A stretch of 64,000 nt of DNA. Origin: Sphingobium sp. MI1205 (GTDB lineage: Bacteria > Pseudomonadota > Alphaproteobacteria > Sphingomonadales > Sphingomonadaceae). The stretch spans positions 372,001 to 436,000 of the forward strand of contig NZ_CP005189.1 of assembly GCF_001563285.1 (NCBI RefSeq), read 5' to 3'. Both the position numbers and the translations under genes were made by a program. This document shows, piece after piece, positions 9,053-16,882 of the stretch. Under the pieces are notes generated by a model. The model saw only the letters and a program-made list of their open reading frames with translations, was not told the DNA's origin and searched no databases. Each line of letters starts with the position of its first letter. The first letter of the stretch is position 1.

Positions 9053-9336
9053 GTCATCCGCCGCAAAGCCCATGCAATGATATGACTTGCCGTTGCATCG
9101 ACCAGCAGCATGACAATATTTCCCTGCTTGCACGGCAATTGACATCTTGGCCTGACATGTCGCCGGCCCATTTTGCCAAGACGAACATTTGATATACACC
9201 GCGACGTCGCCGAAAGATCAGAAACGTCCACGAGAGGGACAGATATGTCGGAGATTCGACCGGCAAAGGCGATTTACATTTGAATGCAAAGCGCGCAGAA
9301 GGCCACCGTCGTTATTTTGCGTGGAGAAGCGTGCCA

Positions 9337-10026
9337 ATGTCTGAAAATTCGCAGCCTGACATCACGACGCTCACTGTTCAGCTATTGAGCGCGTTTGTCT
9401 CCAACAACTCGGTTCCCAGCGAAACGCTGGCCGACCTGATCCGTACAACGCGCGCCGCATTGACTGATGATCTGTCGCCGAATGCTGGCGATGCGCAGGC
9501 CGCGACTTACACCCCCGCAGTTTCCGTACGCAAAAGCCTGTCGTCGCCCGAGCATATTTTGAGCATGATCGACGGCAAGCCGTACAAGACGCTGAAACGG
9601 CATCTGGCGACCCACGGCCTTTCGCCGGACGACTATCGCCAGCGCTACAATCTGCCCAAATCCTATCCGCTGGTCGCGCCGAGCTATTCCGAGGCCCGCC
9701 GCGCCGTCGCCACGCGCCTTGGCCTTGGCCGCAAGCCCGCGCCTGCGGCTGGCGGAGAGAAGGCGGCAGCGCCCAAGGCGGCCGACGCCACGGTGAAGGC
9801 GCCCAAGGCCGCAGCGGCAAGCGGAGCGAAAGCACCTGCGGCCAAGGTCAAGGCAGCAAAGCCGGCCAAGGCGCCTGCGAAGCCCGCCGCCAAGGTTCCG
9901 GCACAGGCTCCGGCAAAGTCGGTCGACGCGCCCAAGGCGGCAAAAGCGGTCAAGGCCGAGAAAGGGGCCCGCAAGCCTCGCGCCAAGGCTGCTCCGGCCC
10001 CGGCCCCGACGGAAACCGTCGGCTGA
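9337..10026 (+). CDS. mucR: MucR/Ros family transcriptional regulator with long Ala/Lys/Pro tail
   Basis: 229-aa nucleoid-like regulator. The MucR core is at residues ~60-133: SPEHILSMIDGKPYKTLKRHL, ATHGLSPDDYRQRYNLPKSYP and LVAPSYSEARRAVATRLGLGRK. The cysteine(s) of the Ros zinc finger are replaced (ILSMIDGK), although the two downstream histidines remain, so zinc binding is doubtful. Residues 134-229 are a low-complexity Ala-Lys-Pro tail like histone H1 or AlgP tails, probably binding DNA non-specifically. The start ATG at 9337 has GGAGAAG seven bases upstream; the frame extends to a TTG at 9280 without a better site. MucR proteins repress surface, motility and cell-cycle genes at AT-rich sites. 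Confidence 0.92.
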   Translation: MSENSQPDITTLTVQLLSAFVSNNSVPSETLADLIRTTRAALTDDLSPNAGDAQAATYTPAVSVRKSLSSPEHILSMIDGKPYKTLKRHLATHGLSPDDYRQRYNLPKSYPLVAPSYSEARRAVATRLGLGRKPAPAAGGEKAAAPKAADATVKAPKAAAASGAKAPAAKVKAAKPAKAPAKPAAKVPAQAPAKSVDAPKAAKAVKAEKGARKPRAKAAPAPAPTETVG

Positions 10027-10050
10027 TCGTTATTTCCTGAAAGATGCAAG

Positions 10051-10083
10051 ACGAGCCGTTGCCCACAAGGCGATGGCTCGTTT
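10051..10083 (+). terminator. hairpin after mucR, probable terminator
   Basis: ACGAGCC (10051-10057) pairs with GGCTCGT (10075-10081), extended inside by TTGCC with GGCGA around a CACAA loop. Only three T residues follow, so the terminator is moderate. The rest of the 10084-10332 gap holds no recognisable gene or motif. Confidence 0.5.
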
Positions 10084-10332
10084 GCCTTGATTGCTACTGA
10101 CCCGCCTCGCCGGTGGCGCTTGCCGTGGCATGATCGATGCGTCGCGGGTCAGGCGGAGGCTGACGATGCAGCCGACCAGTGGCACGGAAACGCGCGCGCG
10201 CCGCCCAGCCGCTGAAGAATGATCTGGCGCATGACTGCTTCCGTCACAGGCCGCAAGGATGGGCGCTGCCGCTCCTGGACGCGCTTTGGCGCTAACGGAA
10301 GAGAGGCGGGATGTGAGGGCGCAGCGACCCGT

Positions 10333-10920
10333 TCAAAGGCTGAGTTCGCCCTGACGCGGCTGTAGCTTTGGCGCGGGTGGCGGACCCATTGGCTGCGGCG
10401 CGACGGGTGCGATCAGGATGCGGGCAAGGCCGGTCAGGGTGTAGACCGCCTGCCGCCGCGCTCCACGATTATGATGATCGACCCTGTAACCCTGATAATG
10501 GCGGCGCAGGAGGCCAGCGGCGACCATTTCCGACACGGCGCGACTTAGATTGGTCTTGCCGGATGCCCGCACGCGCAGCTTCACTTCTTCTTCGACCGCA
10601 GCGCTGGCGGCGCCAGGATCGGCGGGCAACATCCCCTGCCCCGCCAGTTCCGCGCGCACCCGCTCGGCAAGGGCAAGGCGGCGCGGATCGCGACCGCCCA
10701 TCGGCGTCAGCGCATCGCAAAGCCAGTCGCGTAGCGGCTCCAACGCGCCATCCTTGGCTATGAAAGGTCCGGCGCTGCCGTCCGGCCGCGCCACTTCTGC
10801 GATCAGTGTGAGCAGCATGAACGCATAGCGCGGACGCGTGCTGGCATGGGCAAGCCGGTCCAGCAGGGCGGAAAGGTCTCCGCTGCCAGCAGAGCGAGGC
10901 TTGATCGAACCGTGAAACAT
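10333..10920 (-). CDS. hypothetical protein with winged-helix-like C-terminal half
   Basis: 195-aa protein with no family I can name. The N-terminal half is helical and Ala/Leu-rich. Residues ~120-165 (SRAVSEMVAAGLLRRHYQGYRVDH, then RRQAVYTLTGLARILI) have the helix-turn-helix-wing-strand look of a winged helix, so DNA binding is plausible. It ends in a proline-rich tail. It is monocistronic between mucR (convergent) and the pntB terminator. A 12-bp inverted repeat lies 73 bp upstream of its start, which would fit autoregulation. Confidence 0.7.
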   Translation of the reverse strand: MFHGSIKPRSAGSGDLSALLDRLAHASTRPRYAFMLLTLIAEVARPDGSAGPFIAKDGALEPLRDWLCDALTPMGGRDPRRLALAERVRAELAGQGMLPADPGAASAAVEEEVKLRVRASGKTNLSRAVSEMVAAGLLRRHYQGYRVDHHNRGARRQAVYTLTGLARILIAPVAPQPMGPPPAPKLQPRQGELSL

Positions 10921-10992
10921 AACGGGGATGAATCAAGCACAGGTAGAGGCCAATGTGAATCCCCTGATCATGCCGCCGGTCGCTTTTGTCAC

Positions 10993-11026
10993 CAATGACA
11001 CTTTGCCGGAGGGTAAAGTGTCATTG
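10993..11026. promoter_or_regulatory. 12-bp inverted repeat, candidate operator
   Basis: CAATGACACTTT (10993-11004) and AAAGTGTCATTG (11015-11026) are perfect arms around a 10-base centre. This is upstream of the winged-helix-like gene at 10920 (minus strand) and inside no credible gene. The size fits a dimeric regulator site; a stem-loop in the leader RNA is also possible. Confidence 0.6.
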
Positions 11027-11092
11027 TCGGCACTTTGGAATGTGATGGCGAAAATGGCGGTAGAATCGGACCCGATGGGCATTTTGGCAGGC

Positions 11093-11127
11093 AAAAAGAA
11101 AGCCCGCTGCGCGGGGCAGCGGGCTTT
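11093..11127 (-). terminator. intrinsic terminator of the pnt operon
   Basis: Read on the minus strand, AAAGCCCGCTGC pairs with GCAGCGGGCTTT around a 5-base loop and is followed by TTCTTTTTG. It lies 25 bp after the pntB stop. Confidence 0.9.
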
Positions 11128-11151
11128 CCCTGTTCGGTGCGAAAGCGCGGG

Positions 11152-12543
11152 TCAGTGAAGACCGCTGCCCCCGCTCAATTCCTTGGCGATGGAGCCGACC
11201 ATGTCCTTGGCGTCGCCGAACAGCATCTGGGTGTTGCTGTTATAATAGATCGGATTGTCGATCCCGGCGAAGCCCGCATTCATCGAACGCTTGATGATGA
11301 ACACCGACTTGGCCCGGTCCGCTTCGATGATCGGCATGCCCGCAATCGCGCTCTTGGGATCGTCGCGCGCCGAGGGGTTGACCGTGTCGTTCGCGCCGAT
11401 GATCACCGCGACGTCCGCCTGCGGCAGTTCCGGGTTGATGTCGTCCAGATCGACCAGCTGCTCATAGGGCACGTTGGCTTCGGCCAGCAGCACGTTCATG
11501 TGGCCTGGCATGCGGCCAGCGACCGGGTGGATCGCGAATTTCACATCCACGCCCTTCTTGGTCAGCGCCTGGTAGAGTTCGCTGACCTTGTGCTGCGCCT
11601 GCGCGACGGCCATGCCGTAACCGGGCACGATCACCACGGTGCTGGCGTTTTCCAGCTGCATGGCGGCTTCCTCCGCCGAGGCGGAGCGGACGACGCGGTC
11701 ATCCTTGCCGCCTGCGACGCCCGCGGCGACAGTACCGAAGCCACCAAACATGACGTTGGCGAAGCTGCGGTTCATCGCCTTGCACATGATGACGGCCAGA
11801 ATGAAGCCCGACGCACCATCAAGCGCGCCCGCCACGATCAGCAGCTTGTTGCCAAGCGCAAAGCCCATGGCCGAGGCGGCAAGCCCCGCATAGCTGTTGA
11901 GCAGCGCGATGACGGTCGGCATGTCCGCCCCGCCGATCGGGATGACCAGCAGGATACCGAACAGCAATGCGAGAGCCGCAAAGACCGGGAACAGCCAGGT
12001 CTGGGTCGGGTCCAGCGCAAGCACGACCGCCACGACGACCGCGCCAAGCGCGACGGCGCCGTTGACGATGCGCTGGCCGGGGAAGGACACCGGACGGCTG
12101 CCCATCAATTCCTGCAACTTGGCGAACGCGACGACCGATGCGGTGCAGGTCAGGAAACCCAGCGCCATTTCGAACATCAGCGCCCACATGACGAAGCTGC
12201 CTGCATATTCGGCATGGGCATGCTTGTAATATTCGGCGGCGCCGATCAGGCCGACGGCGAGCGCGCCGAATGCGTGGGAGATGGCGGTCCGCTGCGGGAT
12301 CGCCGTCATCGGCATCAGCAGCGCCATCGGAATGCCGACAGCCGCACCGGCAACCATCGCGATGAGGATCAGGTTATAATCGACCACCTCATGGTGAACG
12401 AGCGCGCCGATGATTGCGATGACCATGCCGATCTCGCCCGCGCGCACGCCGCGACGGGCAGTCGAAGGATGGCTCATCCACATCAGCGACAGGATGAACA
12501 GGGACGAGGCGGCAATTGCCGCGAAAGGAACGAAGGCGTCCAT
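11152..12543 (-). CDS. pntB: NAD(P)(+) transhydrogenase beta subunit PntB
   Basis: 463-aa membrane subunit of the proton-translocating transhydrogenase that drives NADPH formation from NADH. The N-terminal ~260 residues form the membrane part (many hydrophobic segments, e.g. MALLMPMTAIPQRTAISHAFG). The C-terminal NADPH-binding domain III has VVIVPGYGMAVAQAQHKVSEL, HPVAGRMPGHMNVLLAEANVP and GANDTVNPSARDDPKS. The length is normal. It follows pntAB with a 3-bp gap and ends at a strong terminator. Confidence 0.98.
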   Translation of the reverse strand: MDAFVPFAAIAASSLFILSLMWMSHPSTARRGVRAGEIGMVIAIIGALVHHEVVDYNLILIAMVAGAAVGIPMALLMPMTAIPQRTAISHAFGALAVGLIGAAEYYKHAHAEYAGSFVMWALMFEMALGFLTCTASVVAFAKLQELMGSRPVSFPGQRIVNGAVALGAVVVAVVLALDPTQTWLFPVFAALALLFGILLVIPIGGADMPTVIALLNSYAGLAASAMGFALGNKLLIVAGALDGASGFILAVIMCKAMNRSFANVMFGGFGTVAAGVAGGKDDRVVRSASAEEAAMQLENASTVVIVPGYGMAVAQAQHKVSELYQALTKKGVDVKFAIHPVAGRMPGHMNVLLAEANVPYEQLVDLDDINPELPQADVAVIIGANDTVNPSARDDPKSAIAGMPIIEADRAKSVFIIKRSMNAGFAGIDNPIYYNSNTQMLFGDAKDMVGSIAKELSGGSGLH

Positions 12544-12546
12544 CGG

Positions 12547-12837
12547 TTACTTCCCCCGCGGCTTGAACATCTTGAGCATGCGGTCCGTAATCATGAACCC
12601 GCTGACCAGGTTCACCGTCGCACAGAATACCGCGATGAAGCCAAGCGTCTTGCCAAGCGGCGTCGCCCCTTCTTCACCCGTGATCGCGATCGCCCCGACA
12701 ATGACAACCGCCGCGATCGCATTGGTCAGCGACATCAGCGGCGAGTGCAACAGCGGCGACACCTTCTTGATCAGCTGAAAACCGACGAAAGCCGCCAATA
12801 TGAAGACGAACAGATAATCTGCGTTAAGAGCGTTCAC
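12547..12837 (-). CDS. pntAB: transhydrogenase transmembrane subunit PntAB (alpha part 2)
   Basis: 96-aa, three-segment membrane subunit of the split-alpha transhydrogenase (FVFILAAFVGFQLIKKVSPLLHSPLMSLTNA, then IVGAIAITG and ATVNLVSGFMITDRML). It begins with a GTG at 12837 whose first bases overlap the TGA of a 36-codon ORF (GTGA). The soluble NAD-binding subunit PntAA, normally encoded immediately upstream, is missing from this locus. Confidence 0.95.
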   Translation of the reverse strand: MNALNADYLFVFILAAFVGFQLIKKVSPLLHSPLMSLTNAIAAVVIVGAIAITGEEGATPLGKTLGFIAVFCATVNLVSGFMITDRMLKMFKPRGK

Positions 12838-12944
12838 TTGCTATATCCCCTGTCCAGAAGCCGCAATCCGGTCGAGACGCTGGTGGTCTTCCCATTTCCG
12901 CCAGTCCGGGGCCGATCGCCCCTGCCATGATTGATGGCTTCCAT
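12834..12944 (-). CDS. 36-codon ORF coupled to pntAB, doubtful gene
   Basis: A small frame (MEAINHGRGDRPRTGG...LLDRGYSK) starts at an ATG with a good ribosome site (GGAGGGGTTTT) and its TGA overlaps the pntAB GTG as GTGA. The third-position GC (about 70%) is lower than in the neighbours and the protein resembles no known family; it is not the usual small cytochrome-oxidase subunit IV found before pntAA. It may be a leader that delivers ribosomes to pntAB, or the remains of a deleted upstream gene. The rest of 12945-13173 holds only a CGCAGCCG/CGGCTGCG hairpin at 13101-13123. Confidence 0.4.
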   Translation of the reverse strand: MEAINHGRGDRPRTGGNGKTTSVSTGLRLLDRGYSK

Positions 12945-13173
12945 AAAACCCCTCCAAATATTCTTGGGCGGTGCCATATTGATCCGATCGATCGCAGGCA
13001 AGCCGGTCGCACCCAAATATCACCCCGACGATTCGCACAATGAATTTATTCCGCCCATGCGAATAGCCCTGCTATTTCCCCGCATATGCCCCGATCCATG
13101 CGCAGCCGACGTTCCCGGCTGCGACGAAAATGCCGGCTGAGGTTCCCGCATCAATGCGAAGTTGAATGCATTA

Positions 13174-13713
13174 TTAAGACGATATGATGGCGCGCCCGTC
13201 CTGCTTGAGGATCAAGGGCAAGCCCGCCGCAACGAACAGAACCCGGTCGCAGGCTTTGGCGATATGCTGGTTGAGCAAGCCCGATTCGTCCCGAAACCGG
13301 CGGGCGAGTGCGTTTTCGGGGACGATGGAAAGGCCGACTTCATTACTGACGAACAGGATGGGCGGGCCACAATCCGCAATGGCGGCGGTCAGCGCGCGGG
13401 TCCAGCCCGCGATATCCTCTTGCGCCAGCAGCAGGTTGGATAGCCAGAGGGTCAGGCAATCAACCAGGATCGCCCCCGATCCATGCGCGCCGGCAATGGC
13501 GGCCGGCAGGTCGATGGGTGCTTCCACCGTATGCCACCGGGCGCTGCGGCGGGCGCGGTGATGGCTGATCCTGTCACTCATTTCCGCGTCGAACGCCTGG
13601 GCCGTGGCGATGTAGGTGAGCGCGCCCGGCATCGCTTCACATTGCGTTTCCGCAAGCCGGCTTTTGCCCGAACGGGCGCCGCCCAGCACCAGAAGCCTGC
13701 GAAATGCGGTCAT
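13174..13713 (-). CDS. cobU: bifunctional adenosylcobinamide kinase/guanylyltransferase CobU (CobP)
   Basis: 179-aa enzyme that phosphorylates adenosylcobinamide and transfers GMP to it, in the nucleotide-loop branch of cobalamin synthesis. The P-loop GGARSGKS is at residues 11-18, the guanylylated-histidine region is HHRARRSARWHTVEAP, and the VDCLTLWLSNLL and VSNEVGLSIVP blocks are present. The ATG at 13713 overlaps the cbiB stop (TGATG) and has GGAGG nine bases upstream. It is the last gene of the minus-strand operon that begins at the riboswitch near 18.6 kb. Confidence 0.96.
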   Translation of the reverse strand: MTAFRRLLVLGGARSGKSRLAETQCEAMPGALTYIATAQAFDAEMSDRISHHRARRSARWHTVEAPIDLPAAIAGAHGSGAILVDCLTLWLSNLLLAQEDIAGWTRALTAAIADCGPPILFVSNEVGLSIVPENALARRFRDESGLLNQHIAKACDRVLFVAAGLPLILKQDGRAIISS

Positions 13714-14672
13714 CAACCGATACCTCCGATCATCGCGGCCACCAGCCAGAGCAGGAGGCAGGCGCGAACATAAAGCGCAAGCGCGGCGCTGGCGGCGGCC
13801 GGTGTCGCTTCCGCGCCATCGCCCCCGATCCACGCTTTGTCATGGCGAACGCCATCATATTGAACCGGCCCGGCAAGGCGGACGTCCAGCGCGCCCGCCA
13901 TCGCCGCCTCTGGCCACCCGGCATTGGGCGAAGCGTGAAGGGCGTGATCGCGGCGAAGGACGCGCCAGCCCCCCGGCCCGGCAACGCAAAGGAGGATGGC
14001 AGACAGGCGCGCCGGGGCGAGATTCAGGAGATCGTCGAAACGCGCGGCGGCCCATCCAAAGGCGGCGAACGGTTCTTCCCGATGGCCGATCATGCTGTCG
14101 GCGGTGTTCACAGCCTTGTAGGCCCAGACGCCGGGAAGGCCGCCGACGAACAGCCAGAAGAGCGGCGCTACGACGCCATCGCAAAAACTTTCGGCGAGGC
14201 TTTCGATGGCCGCGCGGGCGACGCCAGCCTCGTCAAGCGACGCGGTGTCGCGGCCGACAATATGCCCGACAGCCTGCTGCGCTGCCGGAAGATCGCCGGT
14301 CTTGAGCGCCTTCACGACGGGCAGGACATGATCGAACAGGCTGCGTTGGGCGAGCGCGGGCCAGGCCGCGAGCGCGATCCCTGTCCAGGCCCATGCGCCC
14401 ATCAGACGGCGAAGGGCCGATTGGATGAGCCACCCGCCAAGGGTTGCGACCAGCAGCAGGATCAGGAACGTGGCGACGCCCGCCATCCGCCTGCGCCCGT
14501 TACCAAGGCCGGGCCGGTTCCAGCGGCGTTCGCAGGCGGCGATGATCCGCGCGAAAGCGCCAACCGGATGGCCGATGCGCGCATAGAGCCACCCCGGCCA
14601 GCCAAGCGCCGCGTCAAGGATAAGGGCAACCAGTTCAACCAAGCGCCTCGTCCAGTCGGGCCATGGCGGCAT
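13713..14672 (-). CDS. cbiB: adenosylcobinamide-phosphate synthase CbiB (CobD in P. denitrificans)
   Basis: Up to 319-aa membrane enzyme that attaches the aminopropanol(-phosphate) arm to adenosylcobyric acid. Conserved blocks seen are the DAALGWP...HPVGAFARII start region, IVGRDTASLDEAGVARAAIESLAESFCDGVVAPLFW, and YKAVNTADSMIGH with RFDDLLNLAPARL. The start is uncertain: the ATG at 14672 overlaps cobD by 38 bases, while a TTG at 14642 would give a family-typical N-terminus (VELVALILDAALGWP) and an 8-base overlap. It is followed by cobU with a TGATG junction. Confidence 0.93.
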   Translation of the reverse strand: MPPWPDWTRRLVELVALILDAALGWPGWLYARIGHPVGAFARIIAACERRWNRPGLGNGRRRMAGVATFLILLLVATLGGWLIQSALRRLMGAWAWTGIALAAWPALAQRSLFDHVLPVVKALKTGDLPAAQQAVGHIVGRDTASLDEAGVARAAIESLAESFCDGVVAPLFWLFVGGLPGVWAYKAVNTADSMIGHREEPFAAFGWAAARFDDLLNLAPARLSAILLCVAGPGGWRVLRRDHALHASPNAGWPEAAMAGALDVRLAGPVQYDGVRHDKAWIGGDGAEATPAAASAALALYVRACLLLWLVAAMIGGIG

Positions 14673-15612
14673 CGTCCGCAGGCAGGCCCAGGCGCAGCCA
14701 GTCCGGTTGATCGTCGAACGGCCGGGTCAGGATGGCCTGACGCGCCAGACGGTCGAACAGCGCGGCGGCGGCGGGCGTTTCCACGAGGCGGAACAAGGGA
14801 CAATCGCCGCGCGGGTTGAGGCCGTGCCGGGCGAGCATCCGGTCGAGATGGGCGGCGCGGTTGCGCAAATCCGCGACGGTCCGGTTGATCCAGAGCCGGT
14901 CGCGATAGGCGGCGCGTCCAAAGTCGATCGCTGCCGCCGACAAGGGCCAGTCCCCCAGCATGGCGCGACACGCGGCGATGATTGAGGGTGGCCCGACAAG
15001 GAGGCCAAGGCGGACACCCGCAAGGCCGAAGAACTTGCCGAAGGAACGCAGCAGGATGAGGCGCCTGCCCTCCCCCGCTTCACCGGCGATGCTGGAGCCG
15101 GGGACGCTGTCGGCAAAGGCTTCATCCACGATCAGCCAGCCGTCGTCCCTCTCCTGCCGGGCGAGCAGTGCCTGCATCTTTGCTGGCGCGAACAGGCGGC
15201 CATCGGGATTGTTGGGATTGGCGAGCAGCAATGCCGTGCCCGGCGGCGCTTGTTCCGGCGCATCGAGCGGCAGGGAGCCGGGGAAAGCGGCGGCATGGGT
15301 GCGGTAGGAGGGGACGAGATGACAGCCGGGCCGATCCAGCAGCTTGCCAAGCATGCGAAGGCCGATCTCGCTGCCGGGAAGCGCGCAGACATGGGCGGGG
15401 GCGACGCCGAAATGACTGGCGGCGGCGGTTTCCATGTCGGCGAGCGCTGCGGGATCGGGAAGGGATTGCCAGTCCGGCGCAATATGGGCAGCACCGGGCC
15501 ATGGCCGCGGGTTTATGCCGGTGGACAGGTCGATCCAGGGCTGACCGTCCGCGCCATAATGATCGCGGGCCTGCGCAAGGCGCCCTCCATGCCAGCGGAA
15601 CATATCGCTCAT
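14635..15612 (-). CDS. cobD: threonine-phosphate decarboxylase-like PLP enzyme (CobD; CobC in P. denitrificans)
   Basis: 325-aa PLP enzyme of the aminotransferase fold that makes the aminopropanol phosphate linker, or its equivalent, for the lower loop. The beginning WHGGRLAQARDHYG and DLSTGINP are characteristic. LLANPNNPDGRLF and VDEAFADSVPGSS follow, and the PLP lysine lies in LLRSFGKFFGLAGVRLG. The ATG at 15612 overlaps the cobS stop (ATGA). A longer open frame upstream to 15792 lies inside cobS and is not used. Confidence 0.93.
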   Translation of the reverse strand: MSDMFRWHGGRLAQARDHYGADGQPWIDLSTGINPRPWPGAAHIAPDWQSLPDPAALADMETAAASHFGVAPAHVCALPGSEIGLRMLGKLLDRPGCHLVPSYRTHAAAFPGSLPLDAPEQAPPGTALLLANPNNPDGRLFAPAKMQALLARQERDDGWLIVDEAFADSVPGSSIAGEAGEGRRLILLRSFGKFFGLAGVRLGLLVGPPSIIAACRAMLGDWPLSAAAIDFGRAAYRDRLWINRTVADLRNRAAHLDRMLARHGLNPRGDCPLFRLVETPAAAALFDRLARQAILTRPFDDQPDWLRLGLPADDAAMARLDEALG

Positions 15613-16319
15613 TGGGCAAGTACCAGCGCGGCGAGCAGCGCGCTTTCCACCAGTTCGATGCCCGCGCCATGGCCGTCGCCCGAAATGCCGCCGATCCGGC
15701 TGCGCAGCCACCATGCCCAGAGCGGGATGAACAGGGCAGCGGATGCAAGGGCGGGGAGCATGACGCATGACGCAAGCGCCAGCGCGGACCATGGGAGCAG
15801 ATGCGCGCGCTTGACCCCGTGGCGGAAGCGGCTGGCCAGCCCTTCATGCAGCGGCGGCAGCCACAGTGTCCAGGCGAGCGGGCCGATCCGCGCGATCAGG
15901 GCAAGCGGGATGAGAGTCCAAGGGGCAAGCTGCTCCGCCCAGATGCGCAGGAGGATCAATTTCGTCAGCAGCTGGAGCACGATCACGACCACGCCGAAGC
16001 TGCCGATATGCGGATCGGCCAACACGGCAGATAGCCGGGCCCGGTCGCCATGCGCCGCGCCTGCGCCATCGGCAATGTCGCCAAGCCCATCGAGGTGCAG
16101 CGCGCCGGTCATCGCTACCCATGCCAGCAGCGCAAGCAGCGCCGCCGCCCACGGCCCCGCGCGCAGGCCGAGCATCATCGCCATCGCGGCCGCCCCGCCC
16201 ACCGCTATACCGGCGGCGGGAAACCAGCGGATGGAGGCGGCAAAGTCGCTGTCGTCCGCCTTGACGGATGGCAGCGGCAGGCTGGTCATCAGTTGCAGGG
16301 CGAGGATCAGCCGCTTCAT
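15609..16319 (-). CDS. cobS: adenosylcobinamide-GDP ribazoletransferase CobS (CobV)
   Basis: 236-aa inner-membrane enzyme joining adenosylcobinamide-GDP and alpha-ribazole(-phosphate), the last assembly step of the cofactor. It has about six hydrophobic segments, the start LILALQLMTSLPLPS and the metal-binding acidic motif HLDGLGDIADG followed by LADPHIGSFGVV. The start and stop codons both overlap neighbours by ATGA. Confidence 0.95.
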   Translation of the reverse strand: MKRLILALQLMTSLPLPSVKADDSDFAASIRWFPAAGIAVGGAAAMAMMLGLRAGPWAAALLALLAWVAMTGALHLDGLGDIADGAGAAHGDRARLSAVLADPHIGSFGVVVIVLQLLTKLILLRIWAEQLAPWTLIPLALIARIGPLAWTLWLPPLHEGLASRFRHGVKRAHLLPWSALALASCVMLPALASAALFIPLWAWWLRSRIGGISGDGHGAGIELVESALLAALVLAQ

Positions 16320-16882
16320 GTAGTCAGCGCCGTTATCTGTGCGTTCGGAGCATCTCCGGGCCAGACGCGCAGGGAGAGCAGCGCGGCATAGGGCAGGTCG
16401 ATGGCCCAGGCCTGCCGATAGGAAAAGCCGCAGAGCAGTGACAGCGCCGCACGCATGGATCCGGCATGGCTCAGCACCAAGGTCGGCTGGTCGATATGGA
16501 CGAGCGCGCCCTGGACACGGCGGCGCAGGTCGGACCAGCGTTCTCCTCCCGGTGGAGGATTGTCGTCGGGGGCATCCCAGAAGCGGGCTGTTTCAGCAGC
16601 GGGAAGGGTTGAAGGGTCGGCTCCCTCCCACGCGCCGAAATGCAATTCGCGCCATCGGGGATCGGCATGGTGGGGCACCTGGGCGGCAGCAGCGATCCGC
16701 TCGGCGGGGCGGCTGGCGCGGGTGAGGTCGGAGCTTATGACCTGCGCGAAATGGATGGCGCGGGCCCGTTCGACGCAGAGCGGCACGGCGTCAGGATCGG
16801 GCGGCATGTCCAGCTGGCCAAGCAGCAGGCCAGTCGTCTGCGGCGCGGCGTGGCGCATCAGGTGAAGCATGTGGGCGTTCAT
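16316..16882 (-). CDS. cobC: histidine phosphatase family protein, probable alpha-ribazole-phosphate phosphatase (Salmonella CobC type)
   Basis: 188-aa phosphoglycerate-mutase-fold phosphatase. The catalytic motif is LMRHAAP (R10, H11; alanine replaces the common glycine), the proton donor region is WRELHFGAWEG, and the second histidine is in VLSHAGSMRA. Its place between cobT and cobS makes dephosphorylation of alpha-ribazole-5-phosphate or of cobalamin-phosphate the likely job; this is inferred from context. The start at 16882 overlaps the cobT stop (ATGA). Confidence 0.88.
   Translation of the reverse strand: MNAHMLHLMRHAAPQTTGLLLGQLDMPPDPDAVPLCVERARAIHFAQVISSDLTRASRPAERIAAAAQVPHHADPRWRELHFGAWEGADPSTLPAAETARFWDAPDDNPPPGGERWSDLRRRVQGALVHIDQPTLVLSHAGSMRAALSLLCGFSYRQAWAIDLPYAALLSLRVWPGDAPNAQITALTT

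Noticed and set aside
9245..9283. 12-codon ORF (MSEIRPAKAIYI) with AGAGGGA upstream, before mucR
   Set aside because: Its stop is 53 bp from the mucR start, so there is no coupling, and nothing supports expression.
10928..11158. 76-aa open frame on the plus strand
   Set aside because: It runs through the inverted repeat at 10993-11026 and the pnt terminator at 11093-11127 and resembles no protein.
11035..12930. 631-codon open frame antisense to pntB/pntAB
   Set aside because: Arg/His/Asp-rich mirror frame typical of high-GC genes; the opposite strand encodes intact PntB and PntAB.
13101..13123. CGCAGCCG/CGGCTGCG hairpin after cobU as a terminator
   Set aside because: No T-run in either direction; kept only as a possible Rho-dependent or structural hairpin.
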